From the IMG/VR virus record IMGVR_UViG_3300042260_000232, positions 49,175 to 113,174 of that record: 64,000 nucleotides of DNA. The stretch is one strand, 5' to 3'. The notes beneath the pieces were generated by a model that ran no database searches, was not told the origin of the DNA, and saw nothing but the letters and a program-made list of their open reading frames with translations. Source of the DNA: a virus. This document shows, one piece after another, positions 7,720 to 15,868 of this stretch (position 1 is its first letter; each line of letters begins with the position of its first letter). Made by a program: the position numbers and the translations under genes.

Positions 7720-9171
7720 TTAGTAAGTAACTTTGTTGACACGATAGGGATACTCTGCATCGGCATAATATTTCTTTCGTTCCGTCAAATGACGCTTACT
7801 GAACTTACACCGACTTGTGAAGTCCCATATCTGAACAAAGTCTTTGTCTTTCGCTGTCCGAACACCACGCCCAATAGACTGAATTACCCGAACAAACGAT
7901 TTTCCTGGTTCAATCATAACCAGATTGAATATTCGTGGAATGTTGAGGCCCACCGCAGCAACCCCATATGTGGCAACCGTAATGCTGTTAATAGACTGAT
8001 TGATTTCATCATATTCATTTTGGCGGTCATCAGTTTTCATCTTGCCACTGACAAATACCGTTCCTAGTGGAAGCCGTTCTATCAACGCATTACCAGCCGC
8101 CAAACGGTCTACAAGAACAAGCGTGTTGCCTGTATTTGAGATTTCCATAATCTTCTGTGCCATGTAATCGGCACGTTTCGCATCTTCCAGCAGAAACTTG
8201 AGTTCTGATTGATAGTTATTATACTCAGCCGTTTCTTGCGTTTGTATAATCTCTACGTGACATTTAGACAATACGCCTTCGTCTTGCAGAGTCTTTGCAC
8301 TCAACTGGTGAATAACCTTACCAAGACTTGCGTTGATTGACGCTACATCCCACTCGCCTTTCGGAATGGTTCCAGTAAGTCCCCAACGCAATGGGACATT
8401 CGCAAATACACCAGTCAGAAGTTCCTTCAGAACGTCTGCTTTTGCCTGATGGACTTCATCTACGATAACACATACCACGCCATCAATGAAGTCTTGTATA
8501 TCAGCTTTGCCTTCCTTGGTTTGCTTCAATAGCGAGTTCAATGATTGCCAAGTGCAAACAGTATGAGTCTTTCCTATGTCTTTCTTGTCACCAAAATAAA
8601 CACCATAATCCAACCCGCAGTTTTCATAATCCTTAGCGGTTTGTTTCACAAGGTCTTTGTTTGGAACGATTACGATTGACCTACCATGCTTTTCTACCAT
8701 ACTCGCCATGGTGGCAGTCATAATGGTCTTACCAGCGCCAGTGGCGACTTCCTGTAATGCCTGTGGGTTCTCAATGAACTTGTTGATGATTTCTACTTGG
8801 TAGTCACGCAGACGAATAAGTTCGCCCTCATGCTTATGTCCTTTTGGCCATGTCTTGTCGCCCCAATAGTCTTCTGCAATCTGGTCAAATTCCAGAGTGC
8901 CATGGTTCATACGATTGTCTTCAATCTCAAACTCATAGCCAGCATCTACAATAATAGGAACAATATCATCCAAAAGGTTCAGATATGTTCTACCGCCCAC
9001 GTCACAGAACCGAACTGTTCCATCCCATCTGCCAAGTTTATAGGCAGGGGTGTGGAAAGCATGGGGAAGAAAGAACTTCAATTTGTCTGAGCACTTACGT
9101 CTGGTTGATGGGTCAAGCCCATCCAACTTTATGTTTACCTCATCTTTGATTACTATTTTACATTTTTTCAT
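7720..9171 (-). CDS. uvsW: UvsW-like DNA/RNA helicase
   Basis: Superfamily 2 helicase that, in T4, dissociates R-loops and drives branch migration, helping the switch from origin- to recombination-dependent replication. The N-terminal domain of about 100 residues is followed by RLRDYQVEII (Q-motif-like), Walker A ATGAGKT at 143-149, DEVH at 238-241, a GLTGTIPK motif III, and QSIGRGVRT motif VI near the C-terminus. At 483 residues it is near UvsW size. ATG at 9171 has GAGGG upstream; an earlier in-frame start lies in the promoter and is rejected. It opens a long operon of small genes. Confidence 0.92.
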   Translation of the reverse strand: MKKCKIVIKDEVNIKLDGLDPSTRRKCSDKLKFFLPHAFHTPAYKLGRWDGTVRFCDVGGRTYLNLLDDIVPIIVDAGYEFEIEDNRMNHGTLEFDQIAEDYWGDKTWPKGHKHEGELIRLRDYQVEIINKFIENPQALQEVATGAGKTIMTATMASMVEKHGRSIVIVPNKDLVKQTAKDYENCGLDYGVYFGDKKDIGKTHTVCTWQSLNSLLKQTKEGKADIQDFIDGVVCVIVDEVHQAKADVLKELLTGVFANVPLRWGLTGTIPKGEWDVASINASLGKVIHQLSAKTLQDEGVLSKCHVEIIQTQETAEYNNYQSELKFLLEDAKRADYMAQKIMEISNTGNTLVLVDRLAAGNALIERLPLGTVFVSGKMKTDDRQNEYDEINQSINSITVATYGVAAVGLNIPRIFNLVMIEPGKSFVRVIQSIGRGVRTAKDKDFVQIWDFTSRCKFSKRHLTERKKYYADAEYPYRVNKVTY

Positions 9172-9193
9172 GTATACCCTCAACGTTTCATAT

Positions 9194-9222
9194 AATATAC
9201 CATAATAAGTCTTTGATTTCAA
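9194..9222 (-). promoter_or_regulatory. Sigma70-type promoter for uvsW
   Basis: TTGAAA, 17 bases, TATATT, immediately behind the terminator of the AAA+ gene. It lacks the GAATC box of the main early promoter family. Confidence 0.65.
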
Positions 9223-9225
9223 TAG

Positions 9226-9253
9226 AAAAACGATCCCCGAAGGGATCGTTTTT
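9226..9253 (-). terminator. Intrinsic terminator after the AAA+ gene
   Basis: Perfect 12-base-pair stem AAAAACGATCCC / GGGATCGTTTTT around a CGAA/TTCG tetraloop, with T runs on both strands, so it could act in both directions. Confidence 0.85.
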
Positions 9254-9274
9254 GAAGTTTATTTCAACTCAGAG

Positions 9275-10261
9275 TTACTTGCAGCAAGTCAGGTTGGCAG
9301 TCCGTTCCCAAGATTGCGGCATCGCTTTGCGAAGGTCAGCAATCTTGGTGATCATACGGAGAGAGATTTCACGCAGACGAGATTGGTTGACTTCCATATA
9401 GGACATAATCTCATGTTGTTCTTGGTCCGAGAAACCGTAGGAATTCAGCATACCTTGACGGACAATCTGTTTGCACCGCAGGAGTTTGTCACGAGTCGTG
9501 CTGATGGTCAAATCCAGATAGTGGCAACGCGACATGATTGCTTCAAGGTGGTCCTTGATTTTGGAGGATTTCACCTTGTCAAACTTCAAGTTGGTGATGA
9601 AGATGACCGAACCTTTGAACTCAAATTGGTCAGGAACCCCCTCGCGGCGCAAAAAGTGAGAGTCCGAGTGCCAAGAGATTTTACGCTTCTTGCCACTGTC
9701 CAGAGCAGCTTTGAGAATATTCAAAGCATCTTCGTTGAACAGGATGGAGTCGCAGTCATCAAGCACCACGATATTCTTTTCATCGCTGTATTTGTAAAGC
9801 GTGGAATACAGACCGATGGGCGACATGGTTCCCTTCACAAACGTGTGGCGCAGGGGACGGTCAGCCATAATGTCAAACAACGAGTCTTGCTCAAGAACCT
9901 GTTCCACACCATAGGTTTTACCAACGCCGGGAGGTCCAGAAACGACCATGCCACGCACGACACCATCAATGGTAGCGCCCGTCATATCATCAAGAATTTT
10001 GAAACGTTCAGCAATACGTTCAATCGCTTCTTCGTCACTTTCAGTCACACAGGCAGTTTCGCCCGCTTCACCATCAATCGAAACGTCATCTTCCGATTCA
10101 ACACGAATACGAATCTTGGGCTTCTTGACTGCACTGTCAGAAGCATCAACCGTAATGAAAAACCCGCCCTTGGCAGAAGGTTTCAAACCCTGCACCAAAG
10201 GAAACGAACCAGAAATCGGTTGGTTGTTATACGAACCGTTTTCAATGTGGGCAATCTGCAT
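9275..10261 (-). CDS. AAA+ ATPase
   Basis: A 328-residue single-domain AAA+ protein. Walker A GPPGVGKT is at 109-116, Walker B VVLDDCD at 165-171, and the sensor 1 region is VIFITNLKF. The acidic N-terminal 80 residues look disordered. Related stand-alone ATPases occur in marine T4-like phages, where they are annotated only as ATP-binding proteins; a remodelling or DNA-processing role is inferred. It has its own early promoter and terminator, so it is a single-gene operon. A strong GAGAAAGAGGAA precedes the ATG. The long open frame on the opposite strand is a shadow. Confidence 0.88.
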   Translation of the reverse strand: MQIAHIENGSYNNQPISGSFPLVQGLKPSAKGGFFITVDASDSAVKKPKIRIRVESEDDVSIDGEAGETACVTESDEEAIERIAERFKILDDMTGATIDGVVRGMVVSGPPGVGKTYGVEQVLEQDSLFDIMADRPLRHTFVKGTMSPIGLYSTLYKYSDEKNIVVLDDCDSILFNEDALNILKAALDSGKKRKISWHSDSHFLRREGVPDQFEFKGSVIFITNLKFDKVKSSKIKDHLEAIMSRCHYLDLTISTTRDKLLRCKQIVRQGMLNSYGFSDQEQHEIMSYMEVNQSRLREISLRMITKIADLRKAMPQSWERTANLTCCK

Positions 10262-10291
10262 TGTGTTCCTCTTTCTCTTGCTTACAGGATA

Positions 10292-10320
10292 TGTATACAG
10301 TGATTCGTCAGGAATGTCAA
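10292..10320 (-). promoter_or_regulatory. Early promoter of the GAATC family
   Basis: TTGACA, 17-base spacer, TATACA, with CGAATC in the spacer ending four bases before the -10. It drives the AAA+ ATPase gene. Confidence 0.88.
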
Positions 10321-10323
10321 GCG

Positions 10324-10479
10324 TTATTCGTCATCGCACATGCCCGTAACCGCTGCAATCGCAGCGTTCTTTCCAAGAAAGAAAGTGCTCCACCCACACT
10401 TGCTAATGGTGTAATATTGCACCGAAAGTCCGATAAGCAAGAAAAAAGCAATCATTACTGCGGCGGCAAAACGAGTCAT
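10324..10479 (-). CDS. Small membrane protein (51 residues)
   Basis: MTRFAAAVMIAFFLLIGLSV forms one strong transmembrane helix, followed by a short exposed tail containing two Cys. ATG at 10479 is chosen for its AAGGAA ribosome binding site; an upstream in-frame ATG would put charged residues before the helix and overlaps the previous gene. Cotranscribed with the 94-residue protein upstream. It could be an inner-membrane effector, but nothing specific is recognised. Confidence 0.65.
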   Translation of the reverse strand: MTRFAAAVMIAFFLLIGLSVQYYTISKCGWSTFFLGKNAAIAAVTGMCDDE

Positions 10480-10507
10480 TATGGTTTCCTTATTGATTGT
10501 GTTGATT

Positions 10508-10792
10508 TTAACCGACTTGACCGTCGATAATGCCAACGAGGTCTTCGGCATACACGCCGTTTACCTCTTTGTCAACCTTCCAGTCAAGGTTTCGGATACG
10601 GGCGAACTGAACGTTGTAAAGGTCCATACCTTCGTCATACTTGATGTAGACGTAGCCTTTCCATTTGACCAGACCAGAAGTTTTGAACTTCAATCCATCG
10701 CCCATACCAACAAAATCTTTTGCACCCCATGCCATAAAGGCGCGGCGGTCAAGAGCACGAATTTGGTCACGAATGATGGTGGCTACGTTCAT
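10508..10792 (-). CDS. Conserved phage protein, early
   Basis: A 94-residue protein whose core (IRALDRRAFMAWGAKDFV, then LKFKTSGLVKWKGYVYIKY) is a pattern shared by small early proteins of many large phages. Function is unknown in that family. It is driven by its own GAATC-type promoter, so it is probably made immediately after infection. Confidence 0.8.
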   Translation of the reverse strand: MNVATIIRDQIRALDRRAFMAWGAKDFVGMGDGLKFKTSGLVKWKGYVYIKYDEGMDLYNVQFARIRNLDWKVDKEVNGVYAEDLVGIIDGQVG

Positions 10793-10818
10793 CGGTTTTC
10801 CCTCTTGGTTACAGATTA

Positions 10819-10847
10819 TGTATATCTCGATTCGTTGGGAATGTCAA
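10819..10847 (-). promoter_or_regulatory. Early promoter of the GAATC family
   Basis: TTGACA, 17 bases with CGAATC, TATACA. It starts immediately after the terminator of the upstream late gene. Confidence 0.88.
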
Positions 10848-10849
10848 TG

Positions 10850-10875
10850 AATAATCGCCCAAAAGGGCGATTATT
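10850..10875 (-). terminator. Intrinsic terminator
   Basis: Stem AATAATCGCCC / GGGCGATTATT (11 pairs) with a four-base loop, directly after the stop of the upstream gene and two bases before the next promoter. Confidence 0.8.
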
Positions 10876-12099
10876 TTAGACCATTTTTATTTCACCGTCT
10901 GCCTCAATCCCAAGTCCAGTAACCCAGTCGGCTGGCGTTGCCTCAAACAGTTCAGTGATGTCAGATATAATCTTGTTGAACTTTTTTGCCAACTTACTCA
11001 TTACCGACCTAACGATAGAAACAAGTTGGTCCCAGATTTGCCGAATGTCAAACGCCTCATCTATCGGTAGGTTGCGAGAAGTCGCATCACTAATATCTAC
11101 CTTCAAGTTCATTGCCATTGACCCAATACCAGCAAAAATTCCAGCAACGTCAACTGTGCCTTTTTCGTAAGCAGATGTTTGCTGTTTTGCGTATGTCTTA
11201 GAACCACTTCTCATTCCACCCGTAGGTAGCCCACGAATACTGAATTTAGATTCTTTGGCACATGCTTTCACATATGGAGTATCAGGCTTGGAAATATCAG
11301 AAACACCTTTTGGTGATAATACGTATGGGGCATACGGAAACTTACCATCATATTTCAATGTGGAACTTAACGCTTCCCATGTGACATATTCTTTTAGTTC
11401 TTGGTTGTCATCCAACGAGGTTTTCAACTTAACCAACACTTCTTCTTTTAGTTTCTGAATCGCGTCCTTGTATGTATCTTCAATCTTATCTTGCATATCT
11501 TCCATATACTGGCGCAAATCTTCATATAAATCCGTGGTATCAGAAAACTTTTTGACTACCGATAGTTGGCGTCTTTTGCTTTTCACCTGTTGAAAAACTT
11601 CACCAATGTAGGTATCACGAATTTCTATGAATGTTTCTTGAAGTTGCTTGATAGATGAATCAACTTCTAACTCAATTCCTTTATCTTCCATATACTTGTT
11701 GATTGCATATTGGAATACACCACCAAATTCTGACTTGCTTTGCGCACTCAAAATAACAAAAGAACCACTCATCTTAACTGAGAATGGAATGTCGTTCAGA
11801 ACTATGTCTGACTTGGCAGTAGCCTGTCCATAGTTTGGAGTTATGTCGGACTGATGCTTGTTAGAATTGTAGCCATCAGTCCATTGCTCTCCTGGAAACT
11901 TCTTGTTAAGTGCGGCAACCGCAGCAATAGTTTGTGACTTAGTGGATGGACTCAAAAACTTGTCAGAGTTCTTGGCATACAATTTGTCCAAGTCTTCGCC
12001 CAAATTTTCACCACATAGCAACGCAAGAGTAACAATGTCATCTTCAAACTTTTTACCTTGGTTTACGTCACCAGATTCTATCAAATCTCTAAATTTCAT
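10876..12099 (-). CDS. Late protein with a possible PD-(D/E)XK nuclease-like N-terminal domain
   Basis: A 407-residue protein in a late transcription unit of its own. Residues E19, D98 and S107-V-K109 fall in the order expected of a restriction-like fold (helix Glu, then xD, then SxK about ten residues later: AKSDIVLNDIPFSVKM). A long helical, coiled-coil middle (residues 150-230) and a beta-rich C-terminal part follow. In T4-like phages, similar proteins sit among late genes without known function. A nuclease role is inference; the sequence could equally be structural. The start has GGAG upstream and a GATAAATA box 30 bases away. Confidence 0.7.
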   Translation of the reverse strand: MKFRDLIESGDVNQGKKFEDDIVTLALLCGENLGEDLDKLYAKNSDKFLSPSTKSQTIAAVAALNKKFPGEQWTDGYNSNKHQSDITPNYGQATAKSDIVLNDIPFSVKMSGSFVILSAQSKSEFGGVFQYAINKYMEDKGIELEVDSSIKQLQETFIEIRDTYIGEVFQQVKSKRRQLSVVKKFSDTTDLYEDLRQYMEDMQDKIEDTYKDAIQKLKEEVLVKLKTSLDDNQELKEYVTWEALSSTLKYDGKFPYAPYVLSPKGVSDISKPDTPYVKACAKESKFSIRGLPTGGMRSGSKTYAKQQTSAYEKGTVDVAGIFAGIGSMAMNLKVDISDATSRNLPIDEAFDIRQIWDQLVSIVRSVMSKLAKKFNKIISDITELFEATPADWVTGLGIEADGEIKMV

Positions 12100-12128
12100 A
12101 GGTTACTCCGATTTATATCTTATAACCT

Positions 12129-12136
12129 ATTTATCC
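12129..12136 (-). promoter_or_regulatory. Late promoter box GATAAATA
   Basis: Matches the T4-like late promoter at seven of eight positions, about 30 bases before the ATG of the 407-residue late protein. Confidence 0.75.
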
Positions 12137-12146
12137 ATTTGATTGA

Positions 12147-12968
12147 CTAGAAATCAAACAAAGCGTTGTCGTTATTATTCCAAACCGCAATGATTTCTTT
12201 TGCTTTCTTTCTGGAATCACCAGACGCAGAAATACTTCTTGCTACTGAAATCGGATGAAACATTGCACCGTCATACAGCTTACGAGCAACAGGAACATCG
12301 TGATTTGACACGATGACCTTGACGCCATCCTTGGCTAACTTCTTGCAAATGTCTGCCAAATGTTCTTGCTGTTCTAAACTGAAGCCTTCTTTGGTATAAT
12401 CAGTGAAGTTCGCAGTTTCAGACGCGGGGAAATATGGAGGGTCAAAATAAACAACATCGCCTTCTCCCAATCCCTCATAGTAAGAAGGGTCTTCAAATGT
12501 GGTGTTTTTGAATGGGATGTTGGTGAACTTGTTCTTGAAGTTTTTTATTTCTTCTTCTGGAAAGTGAACCTTATCATAATCACCAAACGGAACATTGAAT
12601 TTTCCGTCTTTGTTGTAACGAGTCAATCCGTTGAAGCAATGGCGGTTCAGATACAAAAACAAATAGGGAGAACGTGTTTTGTTGAACTCGTCTCTCAGTT
12701 TGTTGTATTTGTCTCTATCAATGCCATTTACATAATACTGTTGTGCAGTCTGTATAAAATTGGAATCATCTATGACCGCATTGTAAAGGCTAATGATGTC
12801 GGAGTTGATGTCCCCAATCCTATACTCTTGGGCAGTAGTATTCAGAGATACCACAAATGAACCGCCGAATGGTTCAACAAAGATATTAGGGGTTCCGATA
12901 TACCCCTGTAACGTATTCATGATACGTATTTTGTTGCCAGCCCACTTCAAGATTGATTTGTTATACAT
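12147..12968 (-). CDS. dam: DNA adenine methyltransferase, D12/Dam class
   Basis: N6-adenine methyltransferase of the alpha (Dam) class. Motif X is ILKWAGNK near the N-terminus, motif I is FVEPFGGSF at 30-38, and catalytic motif IV is YFDPPYF near 175. A 273-residue length is right for phage Dam enzymes, which mostly modify GATC, although the target cannot be read from this sequence. AAAGGA precedes the ATG. It is the first member of a methyltransferase/endonuclease island and may protect phage DNA from host nucleases. Confidence 0.9.
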   Translation of the reverse strand: MYNKSILKWAGNKIRIMNTLQGYIGTPNIFVEPFGGSFVVSLNTTAQEYRIGDINSDIISLYNAVIDDSNFIQTAQQYYVNGIDRDKYNKLRDEFNKTRSPYLFLYLNRHCFNGLTRYNKDGKFNVPFGDYDKVHFPEEEIKNFKNKFTNIPFKNTTFEDPSYYEGLGEGDVVYFDPPYFPASETANFTDYTKEGFSLEQQEHLADICKKLAKDGVKVIVSNHDVPVARKLYDGAMFHPISVARSISASGDSRKKAKEIIAVWNNNDNALFDF

Positions 12969-12976
12969 GATATCCT

Positions 12977-13748
12977 TTACTCAAAGTCAAAAAACTTTGT
13001 CTCTTCCTTTACCTCGTCAATACGAGTTTTAGCAATCTCAAAATACTTAGCTTCTTGTTCCATACCAATAAAGTTACGTCCCAACTTGACCGCAGCAACA
13101 CCAGTTGTTCCAGAACCCATTGTGTTATCAAGAATAGTCTCACCCTTATTAGAGTAAGTTTTGATGAAGTATTCCATCATTTCCACTGGCTTCTGTGTTG
13201 GATGAAAGCCCTTCTCTTGCTTGAACTTTTGAACAGTTCTTGGATATCGTGACCCATCTGGATTGTCGCGATGCTGTGATTTGGCAGAACCATATACTTC
13301 GCCAATCTTTGATGTGTCACTCTTGAAGCCACCATATGGAGTGCTATACCACATTTGTGGGTTATAGGTTGGTTTCTCACGATAGAACACTAACACATTT
13401 TCATGTGACTTTAGCGGCATAACCTTTGCGTTCATTGGATTGGTTCCTTGCGGTTTTTCCCAAATCCATTCATAACGAAAGTCTTTCAAGTTAGATGAAA
13501 TTAGAGTAGTTGTAAATGGTTGTGATGCAGTGAACACCATAGCGGCGTTCTTCTTGCATACCCGATAGTAATGTTCCCATAGTTTATCCATGGGAATGAT
13601 GAAATCCCAAGCACATGCTGTGGTGCTAACCATAGGGCAAGTCACAAAGAATCATATCCACCGACTTATCGGGGACACGACTCAATGCGACCAAGCAGTC
13701 TTCGTTATAAAGCGAAAACTGTTGCCCTACATTGCTCTCCTTATCCAT
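12977..13748 (-). pseudogene. Frameshifted beta-class DNA methyltransferase
   Basis: Two frames together make one methyltransferase. The first 40 codons start at an ATG that overlaps the HNH stop (TAATG). They encode NEDCLVALSRVPDKSVDMIL and end in the catalytic motif DLPYG, where a TAG stops translation. The other frame resumes at once with TTACAWDFIIP and continues to HPTQKP and the motif I region DNTMGSGTTGVAA. Removing four bases (TAGC, 13625-13628) would give the expected joined sequence DLPYGTTACAWD. As written, catalytic motif IV is cut from the SAM-binding half, so it is probably inactive unless a +1 frameshift, a sequencing error or a mixed population explains it. Confidence 0.82.
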
Positions 13749-14398
13749 TATTGTTTCCTTATAAAGTAATCTGATTCGGTGTTAGTTGTGTCCTTGAATA
13801 ACTTCCATTCTTCTTCGGACATGTCAGCTTTCGCTCGGTTTTCAAACCAAGTCAAAAACTGTAGATTTTCCAAGTCAAATGATCCGCCCACACTTTTTGG
13901 GGTTTTATGGTCCAACGAAGGACGCAGCCATTTGTTTTCTTTATCTTGTATCCAGACATTGTATATCATTAGGAACTGCTCGTCAACATAAAACTTATCC
14001 AGAAACGATTTTCTTTTTTCGTCAGAATCAAAATATGTCTTGTGTTTCGCCAAGTATCTGGTCAGAAATAGCAGTCTATCGTAATCTTCATATACCGACA
14101 AGTCTATTCCAGTTTTCATCTTAGCTTTCATATTCAAACGCCGTTGATCTTCTGATGCTTGTTTCCCTTTGTTGTGTGCGATATAAGACCCGTTGCGTTT
14201 TCTGGTTTCTACACCCTTCTTCGTAGCAGAAGGATCACGAACAGACGGAACTTTTCGTTGACTATCATACACCCCGCCATCAGTCAATATACGTTTCACT
14301 CGATGATGATCAATCTCATACGCACGGGAAACATCCCGCAAACTCACCAAATGTTCAAGATAGTATTGGCATATTTCAGCTTCATTTACTTGTTTCAT
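13748..14398 (-). CDS. Free-standing HNH endonuclease with N-terminal helix-turn-helix
   Basis: A 216-residue protein. The N-terminal HTH (SLRDVSRAYEIDHHRVKRIL) is followed by a basic linker and an HNH core, PSLDHKTPKSVGGSFDLENLQ, with the conserved DH, GG, N and later N-R. This is typical of homing-type endonucleases that cut a related genome and spread their own gene. It lies between the restriction-like gene and the frameshifted methyltransferase and overlaps the latter by one base. Expression seems delayed to late infection by a hairpin over the ribosome binding site. Confidence 0.85.
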   Translation of the reverse strand: MKQVNEAEICQYYLEHLVSLRDVSRAYEIDHHRVKRILTDGGVYDSQRKVPSVRDPSATKKGVETRKRNGSYIAHNKGKQASEDQRRLNMKAKMKTGIDLSVYEDYDRLLFLTRYLAKHKTYFDSDEKRKSFLDKFYVDEQFLMIYNVWIQDKENKWLRPSLDHKTPKSVGGSFDLENLQFLTWFENRAKADMSEEEWKLFKDTTNTESDYFIRKQ

Positions 14399-14406
14399 AT
14401 TATTAT

Positions 14407-14456
14407 CCCATTTACTTGTATTATTATTTATCTAATACCGCGTGTAAATGGGATTT
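14407..14456 (-). promoter_or_regulatory. Ribosome-binding-site hairpin enclosing a late promoter
   Basis: An 11-base inverted repeat, ATCCCATTTAC / GTAAATGGGAT, encloses a 28-base loop. The 3' arm contains the GGGA in front of the HNH ATG. The loop contains GATAAATA at 14427-14434. A transcript from upstream can form the hairpin and hide the ribosome binding site. A transcript started at the late box would begin near 14420 and lack the 5' arm. Confidence 0.7.
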
Positions 14457-14459
14457 TTA

Positions 14460-15065
14460 TTACAAAATCGGTTGAGTTTCAACATCAATCTGGTAAAATT
14501 CTTCAAAAAGGTCAGAAGAAATATCGGTCCAGATTTGGTCAGACATTGACTTGGTAATCTTCGCACGAAACTTGCCAGCATCGCATTTATATCCATTTGG
14601 AGCGTCGCCGCCCTTTTGTGGATATGTAGGAATCCATTCCTGATTATGATAGTCCAGTTTCTTAGCATCAACCACCACAAAATAGTATCGTTTCAGGTCT
14701 TGCTGCCATTCTTTATTGTTGGTTGCCAGACAAAAAACAAACTGTTCTGGTTTAGATTTCAAAAACTCAAGTTTCTCTTGAATGGTTTTATGTTGTGTAA
14801 GACGCGAACCACTGATGGTCATAAGCGTATTATTCGCGTTCATCTTGCCACCCTTGTTGCTAATGGCAACCCCATCATTGGTATATTGGTCTACACCCAC
14901 CGCATGGTTGAAGTCTGGTTTCCAATCACTTCCAAACCCTGCTTGACGTAATGCCCATGCAGACTTTTCTTCCCATAGTTCAGCTTTGCACTGCCCAGAA
15001 TATAGTTGGTGGTGTAGTTCTAGTCTACGTTGAATTAACGGAACAAGTTTTTGATATGTGCTCAT
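14460..15065 (-). CDS. Candidate restriction endonuclease partner of the adjacent methyltransferase
   Basis: A 201-residue protein that starts within the last bases of the methyltransferase gene. I do not recognise the family with certainty. ELWEEKSAWAL near residue 30, NDGVAISNKGGK at 63-74 and MTISGSRLTQHKTIQEKL at 82-99 suggest a restriction-like active site: helix Glu E29/E32, D64, and S69-N-K71 in place of the usual (D/E)xK. A LKRYYFVVV core strand follows. Small size, lack of other motifs and tight linkage to a methyltransferase support a type II restriction role. That role is inference; a modification-accessory protein is the alternative. Confidence 0.6.
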   Translation of the reverse strand: MSTYQKLVPLIQRRLELHHQLYSGQCKAELWEEKSAWALRQAGFGSDWKPDFNHAVGVDQYTNDGVAISNKGGKMNANNTLMTISGSRLTQHKTIQEKLEFLKSKPEQFVFCLATNNKEWQQDLKRYYFVVVDAKKLDYHNQEWIPTYPQKGGDAPNGYKCDAGKFRAKITKSMSDQIWTDISSDLFEEFYQIDVETQPIL

Positions 15066-15868
15066 TATAGAATCTCAATCAGTGATGACGGTTTAGACAT
15101 GTTATACTCCATGATTCTATCATTTGCAAACAAAAAATAATCGGAATCAATCTCGTATCCAATATATTCTATGTGACATTTCATAGCAGCAATTGCAGAT
15201 GTCCCAGAACCCATAAACGGGTCAAGCAACGTTCCAGATTTCACACCAGAAAACTTTATGCACATTTCAACCAACTCAACTGGAAACGTAGCTGGATGGT
15301 TGCCACGATGCTTCTTTCTGTTGGCAATGGTATCGTATGGAACAAACCATGTGTTTCCCCTGCATCGCAAGTCTCCCGCTTGGTCAAAGCGTTCAATATT
15401 TGATTTCCATTCGTATGGAACGCCAACCGCCAACTTATCTACTTCTACATCACCTTTCTTGGTGAAATGAAATAAGTGTTCCCAAGTTGGATTGGAAAAT
15501 CTTTTGCTGTTGATTGGCTTGAAGTGGCCAGATGTTTTGCCATCTACATATATACTCTTTACCCATGTGATGTTATTTTGCAAAACATAATGCGACCTTG
15601 CCACATTTGCAACATCCATTCCGACCCAAGGGTCAATATTAGAATATCCCATGTTGAGAAAGAAATGACCGTTTGGTTTGAGAACTCGCTTGACTTCTAC
15701 AAATACGTCATTCAACCATGAAAGGTAATTCTCTCTTGGTTGGTTGTCTTTGTATTGTCCATATTGAATGTTTAGATTATATGGAGGGGAAGTGACGCAG
15801 ATATCAATAGATTCTGCGTCCAGCTTCTTCATTCCCAAGATACAATCCTCTTGGATTATATCACTCAT
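15065..15868 (-). CDS. DNA methyltransferase, beta class (N6-A or N4-C)
   Basis: Permuted beta-class methyltransferase. Catalytic motif IV TSPPYN lies near residue 27 and a variable target-recognition part occupies the middle. KHRGNHPATFP is followed by the SAM-binding motif LLDPFMGSGTSAIA near 214-227. SPPY is compatible with either N4-cytosine or N6-adenine transfer. The 267-residue length fits. Its stop overlaps the start of the candidate nuclease and its start overlaps the acidic gene upstream by eight bases. It could protect phage DNA or form a restriction-modification pair. Confidence 0.9.
   Translation of the reverse strand: MSDIIQEDCILGMKKLDAESIDICVTSPPYNLNIQYGQYKDNQPRENYLSWLNDVFVEVKRVLKPNGHFFLNMGYSNIDPWVGMDVANVARSHYVLQNNITWVKSIYVDGKTSGHFKPINSKRFSNPTWEHLFHFTKKGDVEVDKLAVGVPYEWKSNIERFDQAGDLRCRGNTWFVPYDTIANRKKHRGNHPATFPVELVEMCIKFSGVKSGTLLDPFMGSGTSAIAAMKCHIEYIGYEIDSDYFLFANDRIMEYNMSKPSSLIEIL

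Noticed and set aside
9314-10303. Long plus-strand open frame (329 codons) opposite the AAA+ gene
   Set aside because: It is the antisense of a gene with clear Walker motifs, promoter, ribosome binding site and terminator. The plus-strand product has no motif and no ribosome binding site.
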